Shown: positions 15,901 through 30,900, counted from the stretch's first letter. The stretch: DNA of 64,000 bases from Pseudomonas sp. (GCF_030698175.1 NZ_JAUYNT010000029.1:1-64000); one strand, 5' to 3'. Translations and numbers: made by a program. The notes: a model not told the origin generated them from the sequence alone.

Positions 15901-18900
15901 CAAGTGGCAGGCATGACCTCGGCGCAAATTGTAGCTATCGATGTGGGCGACATTGCTGCATTGGCCACAGCGACTATTGTCGGATTTGGCTCCATCCAGT
16001 TGCAGGCGCTGAGCAACGCTCAGGTCGCGGCGCTGACCACTGCGCAAACCAAGGCGTTTACCGCTGCTCAGCTGGGCGCACTTACCACCGCAGTTGTAAC
16101 CTCTATCGAAACCGCTGATCTAGCGGCTATTAGTACTGCAGCCATCATTGGTTTGACCACGGCGCAAGTTGCAGTACTGACTGCTGGGCAGATAGCGGCG
16201 TTGACTACTGCGCAAATTCGGGCGATGGAACCGGTCGATATTGCCGCGCTGAGCGCCGCGAGTATTGCCGCGCTGAGCACGGCACAGGTTGCTGCGCTGA
16301 CAGCTACACAGCTGGCCGCACTGAACACCGCGCAAATTGCAGCCATTGAGATTGCTGACATTGCAGTGCTGAGCGCTGCCACTATTAAAGGGCTGACGGC
16401 GGTTCAATTACAGGCGCTGACTAACGCTCAATTAGTCGCCTTGACTACTGAGCAGGTTGCCGCACTTAGCGCTGGTCAGTTGGCTGCGCTGAAAACTGCG
16501 CAAATAGCAGCCATGGAAGCGGCTGATATTGCCGCACTTTCTACTGCCGCTATCAGTGGGCTTACCACCGCGCAGGTCGTGGCTTTGACCGGTGCCCAGG
16601 TGTTGGCGCTCACTACGGCGCAAATCGCCAAGATGGACGCGCTGGATATTCAGGCCTTGAGTGCGGCGGATATTCAATCCTTTGATTCTGCGCAGATGGC
16701 GGCATTAACCGCCGCGCAGATTGCGGCGATGACCACCGCCCAGATTGTCGCAATTGATGTGGCAGAGCTTGCGGTCTTGTCGAGCGACGAAATCAAGGCG
16801 TTGACCACCGCACAAGTGGCCAGCCTGACCACCGCGCAATTGGTTGCGCTGAGTACGGCTCAGGTCGCGGCAATGGAGGTCGCCGATGTGGCTGCGCTGA
16901 CCACCGCGCAGATCGTCGCGCTAACCACCGCTCAAGCTCAGGCATTGAGTGCAGCGCAGGTAGCTGCTCTGACTACGGCTCAGTTGCAAACGCTGGAAGT
17001 GGCCGATCTTGCGGCGCTCACCAGTGCGGCCGTCAAGGGGCTGACCCTGGCGCAAATGGCCAGCCTGAGCAGCGCGCAAATTCAAGCACTGACCACGGTG
17101 CAGGCGGCAGCGCTTTCCAGTGCTCAGGTTGCGGCGTTAAGCACGGCGCAAATCACCAAGCTCGAAGTCGCGGACTTGGCGGCGCTCGCTACCGCTGCGA
17201 TTGCCGGTATGTCTACTGCGCAGATTGCCAGCTTGTTGACGACGCAAGTCGATGACCTCAGCACTGCGCAAATCCAAGCAATCGAGACGGTTGATATTCA
17301 AGTGCTAAGCACTGCTCAGATGGCAGTGCTCACTGCTTCTCAGGTAGGTGCGTTGACCATCCCGCAATTGGTTGCGTTGAGTACTGCGCAAGTAGCTGCA
17401 TTGATTAATCCACTGAGTGCCGCACAAACTATTGCACGCCAAGTGGGGGCCTTAACCACGGCGCAAATTGCCGCCTTGACTACGGCGCAGATCGCCGCAT
17501 GGACCACCGCTAACACTGCCGCATTGAACTCGGTACAAATTGCCGCCCTGAGCACTGCGCAAGTGCGTGCGATTGAGACCTTGGATCTACAAGCACTCAC
17601 GACCTCGGCGGTTAAAAATCTGACGACTGCCCAGGTTGCGTCTTTGACTACGGCGCAAATCGTTGCCTTGACCACGAGCCAAATACAAGCGGTTGAAACT
17701 ACCGACATTAAAGTTTTGAGTACCGCTCAGATTGTTGCCTTGACCACGGCCCAAGCGGCAGCCCTGACCACGGCTCAAGTAGTGAACCTGGCAACACAAC
17801 AAGTGCTAGCCATGCAGACGGTTGATCTTGCGGCTTTAGCCAGTACCACCATTAGCGCGCTGTTGACCGCGCAAATTGCGGCGCTGAGCACCGCGCAAGT
17901 CGATGCGCTGACAACCCAACAAACTGCGGCGCTCACCTCTGCGCAGCTAAGGGCACTGACTACCGCCCAGATTCGCGCCCTGGATACGGCGCAGATTGCC
18001 GCCCTGAGCACGGCTCAAGTGGCTGCACTGGAAACTGCCGATGTAGCAGCGTTGACTAATGCGCAGCTAGTAGCTCTAACCACCGCTCAAGCCCAGGCGC
18101 TGACTGCTCAGCAAGTCATTGCCCTGACGAGCAGCCAGGTTGCAGTGCTGGAAACTGTTGATGTTGCCGCCTTAACCACTGCGCAGATTCAAGCACTCGC
18201 CAGTGAAGACATCAAAGCCATGACCACGGCGCAATTACGTGCGCTCAGCAGCGCACAAATTGCAGCGTTGGAAACCGCCGATGTAGTGGCGCTGACTACC
18301 GCGCAGATTCAAGCGCTGAGCACTGCCCAGATTGCGGCCCTGACTACGGTGCAAATTCGCGCCCTCGAAACAGCTGATTTGCGTCAATTGAGTACGGCGC
18401 AAATTGTCGCCTTGACCACTGCGCAGGCGGCGGCTTTGACCACCGAACAGGTCAGTAAGTTGACCACTGCGCAGATTGCCGCACTACAGACCCAGGACCT
18501 TGCCGCTCTTAGCACTGCCGCAATCGTTAGCTTGAGTAATGCACAAGTAGCGGCGTTGACCACTGGGCAGATCGCCGCACTCACCACCGGGCAGATTCGA
18601 GCGCTAGAAACTACTGACCTGCAAGCCTTGAGCACTGAGCAGATAGTTGCCCTGAGCACGGCTCAGGTTGGCGCACTGAGTACTGCGCAGATTGTTAGCT
18701 TAACGGCTGAGCAAATCGCCGTGTTTGAGACCCGTGACTTGGCGCAGTTGTCTACGGCGATGATTCTGGCGCTGACATCTGCTCAGGTAGCGGAATTAAC
18801 CACTGCACAATTGGCGTCTCTTAGCACGGCGCAAGTTCGGGTCCTGGAAACGGCTGATCTGCGCGCCCTTAGCAACGAACAAATTATTGCCTTGACCACC

Positions 18901-21900
18901 GCTCAGGTAGCGGCCCTAACCACCGCGCAGGTGGCCAGCATCACTACCGGGCAACTGGCGGCGATGGAGACCAACGACTTGCGTGCCCTAGGCACCGCAA
19001 GCATCAATGCCTTAACTACAGCGCAACTGCGCGCCTTGAGCGAAGAGCAGATAGTTGCACTGAGTACCCTGCAGGTCGCTGCACTAAGTTCTGGCCAGGT
19101 GGCCGGTCTGTTGACGGCGCAGTTGGCAGCGCTCGAAACTGCCGATTTTGCAGTGCTTGCAACTGCCGCTATCAGCGCGCTGAGCAGCGCTCAAGTGATG
19201 GCACTGACCACTTCGCAGATTGTGGCACTGACCACTGCGCAGGCACTGGCGTTGTCCACTGCGCAAATTAGCAAGTTGTCTGTCGAGCAATTAGTGGCGC
19301 TTGAAACGGCGGATTTGCGTCTGCTGTCTACTGCCAGTATCGGCGCACTAACCTCGCAACAAGTTGCGGCTTTAAGTTCTAATCAAGTCGCGGCGTTGAG
19401 CACGGCGCAACTCGCGGCGCTCGACACCATTGATGTCGCGGCGCTTAGTCAAGAGCAAATAGCGGCGCTCAGTACTTTACAACTTCGCGCGCTAAGCACG
19501 GCCCAAGTCGTAGCCTTGGGCACGGCCCAGGTGGCGGCGCTGAGCACCGAGCAAGTTGAGGCGCTGACCAGCGCCCAAATAAAAGCGCTAGAAACCGCTG
19601 ATCTGACGGCACTCACTGGCGAGCAAATAGTGGCCTTGACGACTGCGCAGGTGGCGGCCTTGAGCACCACTCAGATCGCGGCACTGACCAGTAGCCAAAT
19701 AGCGGCCATAGAAACCCAAGATCTGAATGCATTGTCGACGGCTAGCATCGCCGCGCTGACCACGGCTCAAGTGGTGGCGCTGACCACCGAGCAGATTGCG
19801 GCGTTAACCACGCTCCAATTCCGTTCCCTGGAAACGCAAGACGTGCGCGCACTCACCACGGCCCAGTTTGCAGCCTTGACTGATGCCCAGGTTATCGCGC
19901 TAAGCAGTGCGCAAATCGCGGCGCTAACCACTGCGCAGGTTGCCGCGATCGAAACAGCCGATCTGCAGTCACTTTCGACTGCACAGATTCGCAGTCTAAG
20001 TACGCTGCAAGTGGTGGCCTTAACTACTGAACAGATCCAGGCGTTGAGTGCGCCGCAGATTGCTGCTTTGAGCACTGCTCAGCTCAGCAATATGACCACT
20101 GCACAGGTCGCGGCAATTGAGCCGGAAGACATACTCGTGCTTACCAGTGCGCAAATCATTGCCCTGAGCTCGGCCCAAGTCCGGGCGCTAACAACAGAGC
20201 AATTTACCAGTCTTAACACGGCGCAAGTGGCAGCACTGGAAACCGCAGACATTCGTGCGCTGACTACGGCTCAAGTGGCTGCACTGACCGAAGCGCAGGC
20301 GGTAGCTTTGAGCTCGGCGCAGCTTGGCGCCTTGAGTACTGACCAAATTCCTGCCTTGGAAACCCATGATCTGGCCGCGTTATCGAGCTCGGCTATTCGC
20401 GGCTTGACCACCGCTCAAACCTCGGTGCTGAGCACTGCGCAGATTTTTGCGCTGACTGAGGAGCAGGCCGGGGCTCTTACCAGCGCTCAGATTGCCGTGC
20501 TTAGTACGGCGCAGATCGCCGCTCTCGAGCCATCCGATCTGGCGGCCTTGACCCCGGCAACCATTACCGGGCTGACTACCGCGCAAGTGGCTGCGCTGAA
20601 TACTGCACAAATTGCAGCGCTCACCTCTGATCAGGTGGCGGCCATGGAAACCCGTGACCTGGCGGTGCTTAGCACCGATCAGATCGTCGCCTTAACTCAG
20701 GCGCAAGTGCGCGCGCTTAGTTCGGCGCAGCTTGCTGCGTTGACGCCGACACAATTGGCGGCCATGGAAACCGCCGATATTGCCAAGCTTTCAACTGCCA
20801 GTATTCCGGGGCTGACGACTGCTCAAGTAAGCGTGCTGAGTGTTGAACAGGTTACGGCTCTTACCGCGGCGCAAGTGGCTGCCCTGGAAGTCGCTGACTT
20901 GCAGGCTTTTAGCACGGCGCAAATAGCTGCTTTGTCTTCGGTGCAGGTGTCAGCGCTGACATCTGGGCAGATTGCCGCACTGAGCACTGTGCAGCTGGTA
21001 GCGTTGGATGCTGTGGACGTTGGGGCTCTGACCAATGAGCAAATTGCAGCCCTGACTACCGCGCAGATTCGCGCACTGACTTTTGGCCAGCTTGCGGCGC
21101 TGAGCACCACACAACTACGCGCGCTAGAAACTCAGGATGTTGAGGCGCTGACCACTGCACAGCTCACTGGGCTGAGCTTGGCGCAGACCGCCTCGCTGGG
21201 GACTGCGCAAGTGGCCGCCTTGGGTACAGCGCAAGTGAGGGCTCTGTCGATTGAGCAAATCGAGGCGTTAACTGCTGCGCAAGTGGCAGCGTTTGAGACC
21301 ATTGACCTGGCTGCGCTAACGGTTGAGCAGATTACCGCGCTCAGCTCTGTGCAGGTCGCCGCATTGAAAACAGCGCAAATTGCGGCATTAACTACGGCGC
21401 AACTGGTGTCGCTCGACTCGATCGATATAGCCGCCCTGAGTGCTGCGCAAATTGCTGCGCTGACCACCGCGCAAGCGGTAGCTCTGACTATTGAGCAAGT
21501 AACGGCGCTCAGCACTGCGCAAGTTAATGCGCTGGAAACGGCGGACTTGGCAGTCCTGGCTATTGACCGTATAGCGACTTTGAGCAGCGCTCAGATACAA
21601 GCACTGAGCACGGCGCAAATGGTTGCGCTAACTACGGCCCAGGTACAGGCCTTGACCGTTGAGCAGTTGACGGCACTGTCGACCGCACAAGTTCGCGCTC
21701 TGGCCACCGATGATTTGGCCGTGCTGACTGCCGATCAGATCGCGGCACTGACAGAAACCCAGCTGGTGGCTTTAAGTACAGCCCAAATCGTCGCGCTAAC
21801 CAGCGCGCAAGTAGCGGCCATTGAAGTCGCCGATTTGGCTGGGTTGACTAACGCGCAAATACAAGCATTGGAGACCGCCGACATTGCTGCGCTGACGCAA

Positions 21901-24900
21901 GCGCAAGTGATTGGCCTGACCCAGAGCCAGTTTGCGGCGTTGGGCACCGCGCAAGTTGTGGCGCTGACCAGTGCTCAAGTGGCAGTGATACAAACGCAAG
22001 ATCTGGCGGCACTATTAACCGCCCAAATTCGCGCGCTCGATAGCATTGATGTGGCAGCGCTAAGCACTGCTCAGATCGTCGCCCTGACCACCGAGCAGGT
22101 GGCCGCATTGAGTACCGCACAAATTGTGGCGCTGACCACCGCGCAGGTACAGGCGCTGGAAATTCTCGATGTACAGGCGCTAAGCAGCGCCCAAATCGTT
22201 GCGCTGAGCACCGCGCAAGTGATGGCCTTGAGCACTGCGCAGATAGCCGCGTTGTCGCTTGAGCAAGTTGCAGCGCTGGAGACGACAGACCTTGTCGTAT
22301 TGTCTGTAGAACAGATACAGAGCTTTGATACCGCGCAAGTGGCCGCTCTAACCACGGCACAGATCGCGAGCCTAACCACGGCGCAGATCATCGCCTTGGA
22401 AAGTGCTGAGCTGCAGGCGCTAAGCACGGCGCAAATCGTCGCGCTGACCAGTGTCCAGGTGCAAGCGCTGACCACCGAGCAAATTTCGCTACTCAGTGTT
22501 AATCAACTGAATGTGCTTGAAATCGTCGATTTTGCGTTGCTGTCCAGCGCGCAAATAGAAGCTTTGACCACCGAACAGGCGGCCGCGTTGAGCACCGCGC
22601 AAATAGTTGCCTTGACCACTGCGCAGGCTCTCGCTTTGGAGGTTGAAGACCTGGCGGCGCTGTCTACTGCGCAAATTCGGGCGCTGGAAACCGTTGATTT
22701 GGCAGCCCTCAATGTCGCACAGATTGTGGCTCTAAGCTCCGATCAAGTGGCCGCACTGAGCACTCAACAGGTTGCTAACCTGACCACCGCGCAAATTGCA
22801 GCGCTGCAAACGCTCGATCTGCGAGCGCTAACCAGCGCCCAAATAGTGGCGCTCACTAGCGCTCAGGTTTTGGCCTTAACTACCGTACAAGTTACCGCGC
22901 TCACTACCGCTCAAGTGGCAGCCTTGGTAACGGCCGACCTGGCCGCATTGAGTACCGCACAAATTGTTGCCCTTACTACCGCACAGATAGGGGCGTTGAG
23001 TACCGCGCAGGTTGCTGCGCTGACAACGGCCCAGGTGGGCGCACTGGAAGTGGCTGATATCCAGGTGCTCAGCACGGCGCAACTACAGGCACTGGAAACG
23101 GCCGACTTGGCGCTACTAAACAGCGATCAGATCGCCGCATTGACGACAGAGCAGGCCGCAGCGCTGACCAGCGCTCAGCTTAAGGCGCTGACTACGGCGC
23201 AAATACTCGCGCTGGAAACCGCCGATCTTGCCGCCCTTAGCACTGCGCAAATACGCCAGTTAGAAACCCTTGCAGTGGCTGCATTGAGCAGCGAGCAGAT
23301 CGTTGCACTGACCACCGAGCAAGCCGCAGCCTTGACCACTGCACAAATTGTTGCACTGACCAGTGCTCAGGTGGCGGCACTGCAAACGGATGATTTGCAG
23401 GCGCTAACCGCAACACAAATAAAAGCGCTCGAAACGGTCGACCTCGTTGCACTTAGCACCCAGCAGATCGTCGCGTTGACCAGTGCACAGGTTGCTGCCT
23501 TGACCACGGCACAGATAAATAAACTGACCACCGCTCAGACCCGTGCGCTGGAAACCGCAGATGTCGCTGCGCTGACCACCGCGCAGGTTGTAGCGCTGAC
23601 TTCGGCGCAAGTGGTGGCGCTGAGCACTGCTCAGATTGTGGCCCTTAGTACGGCACAGCTACGGGCGCTGGAAGTTGCTGATCTAGCGCTGCTCAGCACC
23701 GCTCAAATAGTGACCTTGAGCACTGCGCAGACCGCCGCATTGACCACCGCGCAAATTGCCAGCCTGACGCAAACGCAAGTGGCGGCGCTGGAAGTTGTCG
23801 ATCTACAAGCGCTGACCACCGCGCAAATTGTGGCGCTCAGCTCAGTCCAGGTACAGGCGCTAACGACTCAGCAAATAGCCTCGCTGACCAGTAATCAAAT
23901 TGCCGCCCTTGAAACGGCCGACTTAGCAGCCTTGAGTCCAGAGCAGGTCATCGCGCTTAGCGCCGCTCAGCCAACGGCGCTGACCACCGCGCAGATCGCC
24001 AGCCTGCCAACCGCACAGATTGCGTCAATTCAGACCGCTGATTTGGCGCAATTAACGACGGCGCAAATTGTCGCGTTGACCACCGCGCAGGTGCAGGCAC
24101 TGACCCTTGAGCAGATTCCGGCGCTGACCACTGCGCAAATCCGCGCGATGGAGACCGCTGATGTGGCCGTGCTGTCTGCCGAACAAATAGTCAACTTGAC
24201 CACCGCTCAGGTGGCGGCGCTGAGTACCGAGCAGATTGTCGCTTTGACCACTGAGCAGGCCGTCGCGCTTGAACTCGTTGACCTTGCGGTCTTGAGTACT
24301 GCACAAATCCGGGCTCTGGAAACGGTTGACTTGGTGGCCCTGACGGCCGAGCAAGTAGGCGCCCTGACCACCGTGCAAGTGGCCGCGCTCACTACAACGC
24401 AAATCAGCAAACTTACTGCTAGCCAAGTTGCTGCCTTGGAAGTGGCCGATTTGATCGTGCTGAGCAACGCGCAGATTGCCGCGCTAACCACCTTGCAGAC
24501 CCAGGCGCTAACCCTTGCTCAAGTCGCTGCGCTGACCACTGGCCAGTTGCGGGCAATGGTTACTGCGGATATCGCGGTATTGACCGCCGAGCAGATAGAC
24601 GCCCTCACCACTGCGCAAGTCGCCGCATTGACTAGCGCGCAGGTGGTCGCCTTGACCACGGCTCAGATGACCGCGCTGGCACTGGTCGATTTACAAGCAC
24701 TCGACACCGTACAGATTCAAGCGCTGGAAGTGGCTGATGTGGCGGCGTTGCGCAGCGATCAGATTGTTGCCTTGACCACTGCACAAGTTGCAGTCCTAAG
24801 CACTGCACAACTGGTTGGGCTGACTACTGAGCAGGTCGCAGCATTGGAAACCGTCGACGTTGCAGCTTTGACTGCCAGTCAGGTCGCGGCGCTGGAAAAC

Positions 24901-27900
24901 GCCGACATCGCCGCCATGTTGGCCGCACAAATTGTCGCCTTGACCACTGAGCAAGCGAGTGCTTTGACCACCGCGCAAATTGTCGCCTTGACCACTGAAC
25001 AAGTAGCCGCCCTGGAAACCGCTGACCTGCAAGCACTCAGCAGCACGCAAATTCGCGCGCTGGAAGTTGCGGATATCGCGGTGCTTACCAGCGCTCAGGT
25101 AGTCGCGCTGAGTACCGCTCAGGTTGCCGCGTTAACCACCCAGCAAATTGCCGCAATGACCCCTGCGCAAATCGCCGCGATGGAAACGGCTGATGTGCGC
25201 GTGTTGACCAGTGCGCAAATTGTGGCGCTGCGCACCGCCCAAGTAGTGGCACTGACTAGCGCGCAACTGCAGGCGCTGACCAGTGCCCAGATCAAAGCTA
25301 TAGAAGTTGCTGATCTGGTCGCGCTAACGGCCGCGCAACTGAACAAGTTCACCACCGCGCAGGTGCAGGCGTTTAGCACTGACCAAATCGTGGCGCTGAC
25401 CACCTTGCAGATGGAGGCATTTACCACGGCACAGCTCGCGGCCCTTACTACCGCTCAGTTCGCCGCAATAGAGGCGGCAGATGTGGCGGCCCTAACGGTT
25501 GCTCAGATAGTGGCGCTCACCACTGCGCAGGCTGCTGCGCTCACCTCGGATCAGCTTGCCAGCCTCAGCATTGACCAGCTTGCAGTGCTGCAAGCGGCTG
25601 ACCTAGCAGCTATTAGTGCGGCAGTTATCCCAGGTTTAACCACGGCCCAAGCTGCAGCCTTAAGCAATGCCCAAATTGCCGCGCTGACAACCGAGCAGAT
25701 AGCGGCATTGGAGACTGATGATCTTGTCGCGCTGACGGCAGAGCAGATTGTCGCCATGAGTTCTGAGCAAGTCGCCGCGCTGAGCACCTTGCAACTGTCC
25801 AAACTGACTTCTGATCAAGTCGCAGCGCTGGAAACTGCCGATCTGCTGGCCTTGAGCAGCACCCAGCTGAATGCATTGACCACCTTGCAGTTCAAAGCCT
25901 TGACTCAGCAGCAAATCGCAGCGCTGAGCACTGCGCAGATTCGAGCCCTAGAGACTGCTGATTTAGCGGTCCTAACCAGTGATCAGATTGCCGCACTGAC
26001 TACTGCGCAAGCGGTGGCGTTGAGTACTGCGCAGATTGTCGCGCTGACCACGGCGCAAGTCGTAGCCTTGGAAGCGGCGGATCTTACCGTGCTGACCACG
26101 GCGCAGTTAGCGGCCATGGAAACGCTCGACTTGATGGTCTTGAGCGTTGAGCAAATAGCCGCGTTGACCAGTACGCAGCTAAGCAAACTAAGTACCGTGC
26201 AGATTGCCAGCCTGAAAACAGAGCAGATCGCCGCATTGGAAACTGTGGATATTCCAGGTTTAACCAATGCCCAGATGATTGCGCTGTCAACCGCACAGGT
26301 TCGTGCCCTTACAGTTGAACAAATAGCGGCCTTGAGTACTGCCCAGGTTCGCGCGCTCGAAACCTTGGATCTCCAGGCCCTAAGCACTGTCCAGGTGGTG
26401 GCGTTAACTACCGCGCAAGTCAGTGCCCTGACCACCGATCAACTGGTTAGCCTTACTACGGCGCAAGTTGCCGCGCTGCAGAGCGCTGATTTTGCCGCGC
26501 TGACTACGGCCCAGATCCGTGCCTTGGAGCTTGTCGATGTGGCGGTGCTGACGGTTCAGCAGATCGCTGCACTGACCACTGCACAGACAGCAGCCCTGAC
26601 CACGGCGCAAATTACCGCGCTGACTACCGTTCAGGTGCCAGCCCTGAGTAATGCTGATCTGGCGGTATTGACCACGGCGCAGATCGTGGCGCTGAGCACT
26701 GCGCAAGTACAAGCGCTGAGCGCGGGTCAAATTGCCGCGCTGACCACGGCGCAAATTCAGGCACTTGATCTTGCTGATGTTGCCATCCTCAGCGTCGACC
26801 AGATTGCGGCCTTGAGCACGGCGCAAGCGAGCGCGCTGAATACCGCGCAGATCGTTGCTCTAACGACTGACCAGGTGGTCGCCATCGAGGTGGCTGATCT
26901 TGCCGCCCTGACTACCGCTCAGGTTCGCGCGCTCGAAGCCGCCGACATTGCGGCGCTCAGCGTTGCGCAAGTCGCAGTGCTGAGTACCGCGCAGATCGCC
27001 GCATTAACCACCGCTCAGGTAGTTGCGCTCACCACGGCGCAGGTGCAACTACTATCGGTAGCGCAGATTGTGGCCTTGACTACCGGCCAGATTGCCGCCA
27101 TGCAGGCTGCGGATATCGCGGCGTTGTCTGATGTGCAGCTTACGGCGCTGACCACGGCCCAGGCTGGCGCAATCACCGGCGCGCAGCTTGCGGCCTTGAG
27201 TGCCGAGCAGGTTGCAGGTCTTGAAACGGCAGATTTCGCCGCATTATCGACGGCTGCCATACCCAGTCTGACCACTAATCAAATGGCGAACCTGACGGCC
27301 GCTCAAGTCGCAGCACTGACCACCGAGCAGATTGTGGTGTTGGAGGTCGCTGATTTCGCCGCGTTAACGGTTGAGCAGTTGGCTGTACTGACGACCAATC
27401 AGGTTGCGGCCCTCAGTACGGCGCAATTTAGCGCCCTAAGCTCAATCCAGCAGGCGGCGCTCGATCCGGCTGCAGTGTCGGCCGCGGAAGTGAACTTTAT
27501 CAACTCCATGACGACAGACAGTGTGCCGGGCCTGACCACGGCGCAAATCGCCGGGTTAAGCACAGGTGCGATTCGTCTCATGGACACCGAGGACGTCGCC
27601 GCGCTCACCACCGCTCAAGTGCAAGCGCTGACCACGGCGCAAGTGCAAGCCTTGACCACGGCGCAATTTACCGGCATGACTACGGCGCAAATCGGCGCCT
27701 TGGAAACGCAGGACGTTGCAGTGCTGAGTAATGCGCAGATCGTTGCCTTAACGACCGCGCAAGTAAAAGCCCTGACCGCCGCACAATTGTTGGCGCTGAG
27801 CACCACACAGGTTCGCTCTTTTGAAACTGCCGATATTGCGGCCCTGACTGTCAGCCAGATCTCGGCCCTAAGCACTGTACAAACGGCGGCGTTAACCGGC

Positions 27901-30900
27901 GGCCAGATTCAAGGCTTGACCACGGCACAAGCCGCCGCACTAACGGCTGAACAGATCACTGGTCTAACCACTGCGCAGTTCCATGTTATGGAAATCGCTG
28001 ATCTAGCTGCGCTCACAGTTGATCAGATTGCGGCGATTGAAACCGATGATCTGCGCGCGCTGACCACCGAGCAAATTGCGGCCCTGACTACCCAGCAAGT
28101 CGTATCGCTGAGTAATGCTCAACTGGCGGCGCTCACCACCGTACAGATAAAAGCCTTGGAAGTGGCCGATGTGGCTGTGCTTACGGTCGATCAGGTCGCC
28201 GCGTTAACGACGGCACAGATCGTGGCGCTTACGACGGCACAGATCGTAGCGCTGACGCCTGATCGGATTGCCAGCTTGACCGTGCAGCAACTGGTTAAGC
28301 TGTCGACTAGTCAGGTCGTGGCCTTGGGTACCGACGATATTGTGGCTTTGACCGAAGAACAGGTCGGTGCGCTGACCACTACTCAGACTGCAGTGTTGAG
28401 TACGGCACAATTTGCCAACTTGTCAGCAGTCCAGATTGCGGCATTGGGTACTGCAAATATCCAGGGCCTCAATGCGGCGCAGCTGGTTGCACTAACTACA
28501 GGGCAAACGGCAGCCTTGATTTTCGAGCAGCTGGCGGCACTCACCACCGACCAAATTGTGGTCATGGAAACTGCTGATATTGCCGCTCTGACGGTTGACC
28601 AGATCCAGCTGCTGTCTACTGCTCAGGCGGCGGCGTTAACGACAGCGCAGGTAGCTAATTTAACCACGGCGCAGGTCGCTGCTCTGGAAGCTGAAGACTT
28701 AGCAGCGTTGTCGACTGCGGCTATTGTGCAGCTGACCTCAGCGCAGATTGTGGCTATCACGGCTGACCAAATCGGCTCGCTGACGTCTGCGCAGATCCGG
28801 GCTATTGAAGTCAGTGATTTGGCACTGCTCAGCACCGCCCAAATAGCCGGTCTGCAACTTGCCCAAGTGGCGGTGTTGACCACCGCACAGATTGTCGCGC
28901 TGACCACTGCGCAAATCGTTGCCTTGAGCGTTGATCAATTGCAGGCCCTAACGCAAACCCAGGTGGCAGTGCTGGAGTTAGCCGATATCCAGGCGCTTAC
29001 AACTGTTCAACTGGCAGGTATGGAGGCGGTTGATATTGCCGCTTTAACCACTGCGCAGATCGTCGCGTTGACTACTGCGCAGGTAAAAGTGTTGACTGCC
29101 GAGCAGATCCAGGCCCTCAGCAAAACTCAGTTAGCGGCAATGGAGGTTGCCGATGTCGCCGAGCTGAGCACTGCGCAAATTCGTGCTATCGAAACCGCTG
29201 ACCTTGCCGGCATGACCACCGATCAGGTTGTTGGGCTGACTACCGCCCAGGCAGCGGCCCTAACTACCGCGCAGATTGTTGCACTCACCACTGCTCAAGT
29301 GGCGGCGCTCGAAGTGGCTGATTTTGTTGCCTTGCAGACTGCGCAAATAGTGGCCATGGAGACTCGCGATATTGCGGTCTTGACCACTGCGCAGATCGCC
29401 GGATTGACGAGTGTTCAGGTGGTGGCGTTGACTTCTGCGCAAATCGTCGCGCTCAGCACTGACCAAGTACCTGCTCTCACTGCGGCGAATGTAGCCTTGT
29501 TCAGTAGTGCGCAGATAGCTGCGTTGCAAACCCGGGACGTGGCCAGTTTGACCACGGCACAAGTTGTGGCGCTGACCACCGCGCAAGTGGCAACTCTCAG
29601 CTCTGCGCAGCTGGCGGCATTAACCACTGCGCAGTTGGTGGAGATGCAGACAGAGGATCTGGTGGCACTGACCACAGCAACTCTGCAGGGGCTCACGGTA
29701 GCCCAGGCCGCCGCGCTGACCACTGCTCAGGTCACCGCCTTGCTTACCGGGCAGATCGTGGCGCTGGCTACTGCGGATCTTGCCGCATTAACCCCCGCGC
29801 AGATCGTAGCCCTAACCAGTGATCAGGTGACGGTACTGACAACGGCGCAGATAGCCGCGTTGACCACTGCGCAAGTGGCCGCATTGGAGGCGGCAGACTT
29901 TGCCTTGCTGAATACCGCGCAGATATCTGCCCTCTCAACAGAGGATATAGCCAGTCTGACAACCGATCAGGTCGTGGCGTTGGCTACTGTGCAGGCCAAT
30001 GCTCTGAGCTCTGCGCAGTTGGCGGCGTTGACCGTCGCGCAAATTGTTGAGCTGGAAGTTGCTGATTTAACTGCGCTGTCAACAGTCGCTATCAGCGGGC
30101 TGACCACCGCCCAGGTCGATGCTCTTAGTGCTGCACAGGTTCAAGGCCTGAGCACCGCGCAGCTGGCCGCCATGGAGACTCGCGATGTAGCGGCAATGAC
30201 CACTGTGCAAATCCAGGCATTGGATACCGTACAGATACGGGCGCTGACCACGGCGCAAATCGAAGGGCTGACCAGCGCTCAAGTTGTGGCCTTGGAAACT
30301 GCCGACTTTGCCGCGCTGAAAACTGAGCAAATTGCGGCGTTGGATGCCACTGACCTGGCGCTAATTAGCACCTTCCAGTTGGCGGCTCTAAACACCGCGC
30401 AGATACAAACGCTGACCACTGAGCAGGTGGTCAAGTTGACTACCGAGCAAGTGGCCTCAATCAGCACTGTGCAGTTGCAGGCGCTTTCGACCCAGCAAAT
30501 TGCAGCTATGCAAGGCGCCGATGTTGCGGCGTTAACCACGGCACAGGTGGTCGCACTCACCACTGATCAAGTCAAGGCGCTGACCACGGCGCAGATTGTC
30601 GCCCTCACCACTGCACAGTTTGTTGCGCTGGAGACTGAGGATGTCGCCGTGCTCAGCGCGGCTCAGATTGCGGCCATCCAGGCTTCAGACCTGGCCGCTC
30701 TAGGCTCCGACCAAATTGTTGCGCTAACAACCGCCCAAGTCGTCGCACTGACTACCTCGCAAATTGTTGCGTTGACAACTGCACAGGTGGCCGCACTCGA
30801 GCTTGTCGATGTTGCGGCGCTGCTGACGGCGCAGATTGCGGCCATGCAGATATCCGATCTGGCAGCCCTGACCACGGCACAAATTGTGGCGCTCGGGACG

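Noticed and set aside
27466..27472. Asp-Pro bond as a FrpC-type self-cleavage site in the giant protein.
   Set aside because: FrpC-type cleavage needs a specific calcium-dependent processing module next to the bond, which is not seen here.
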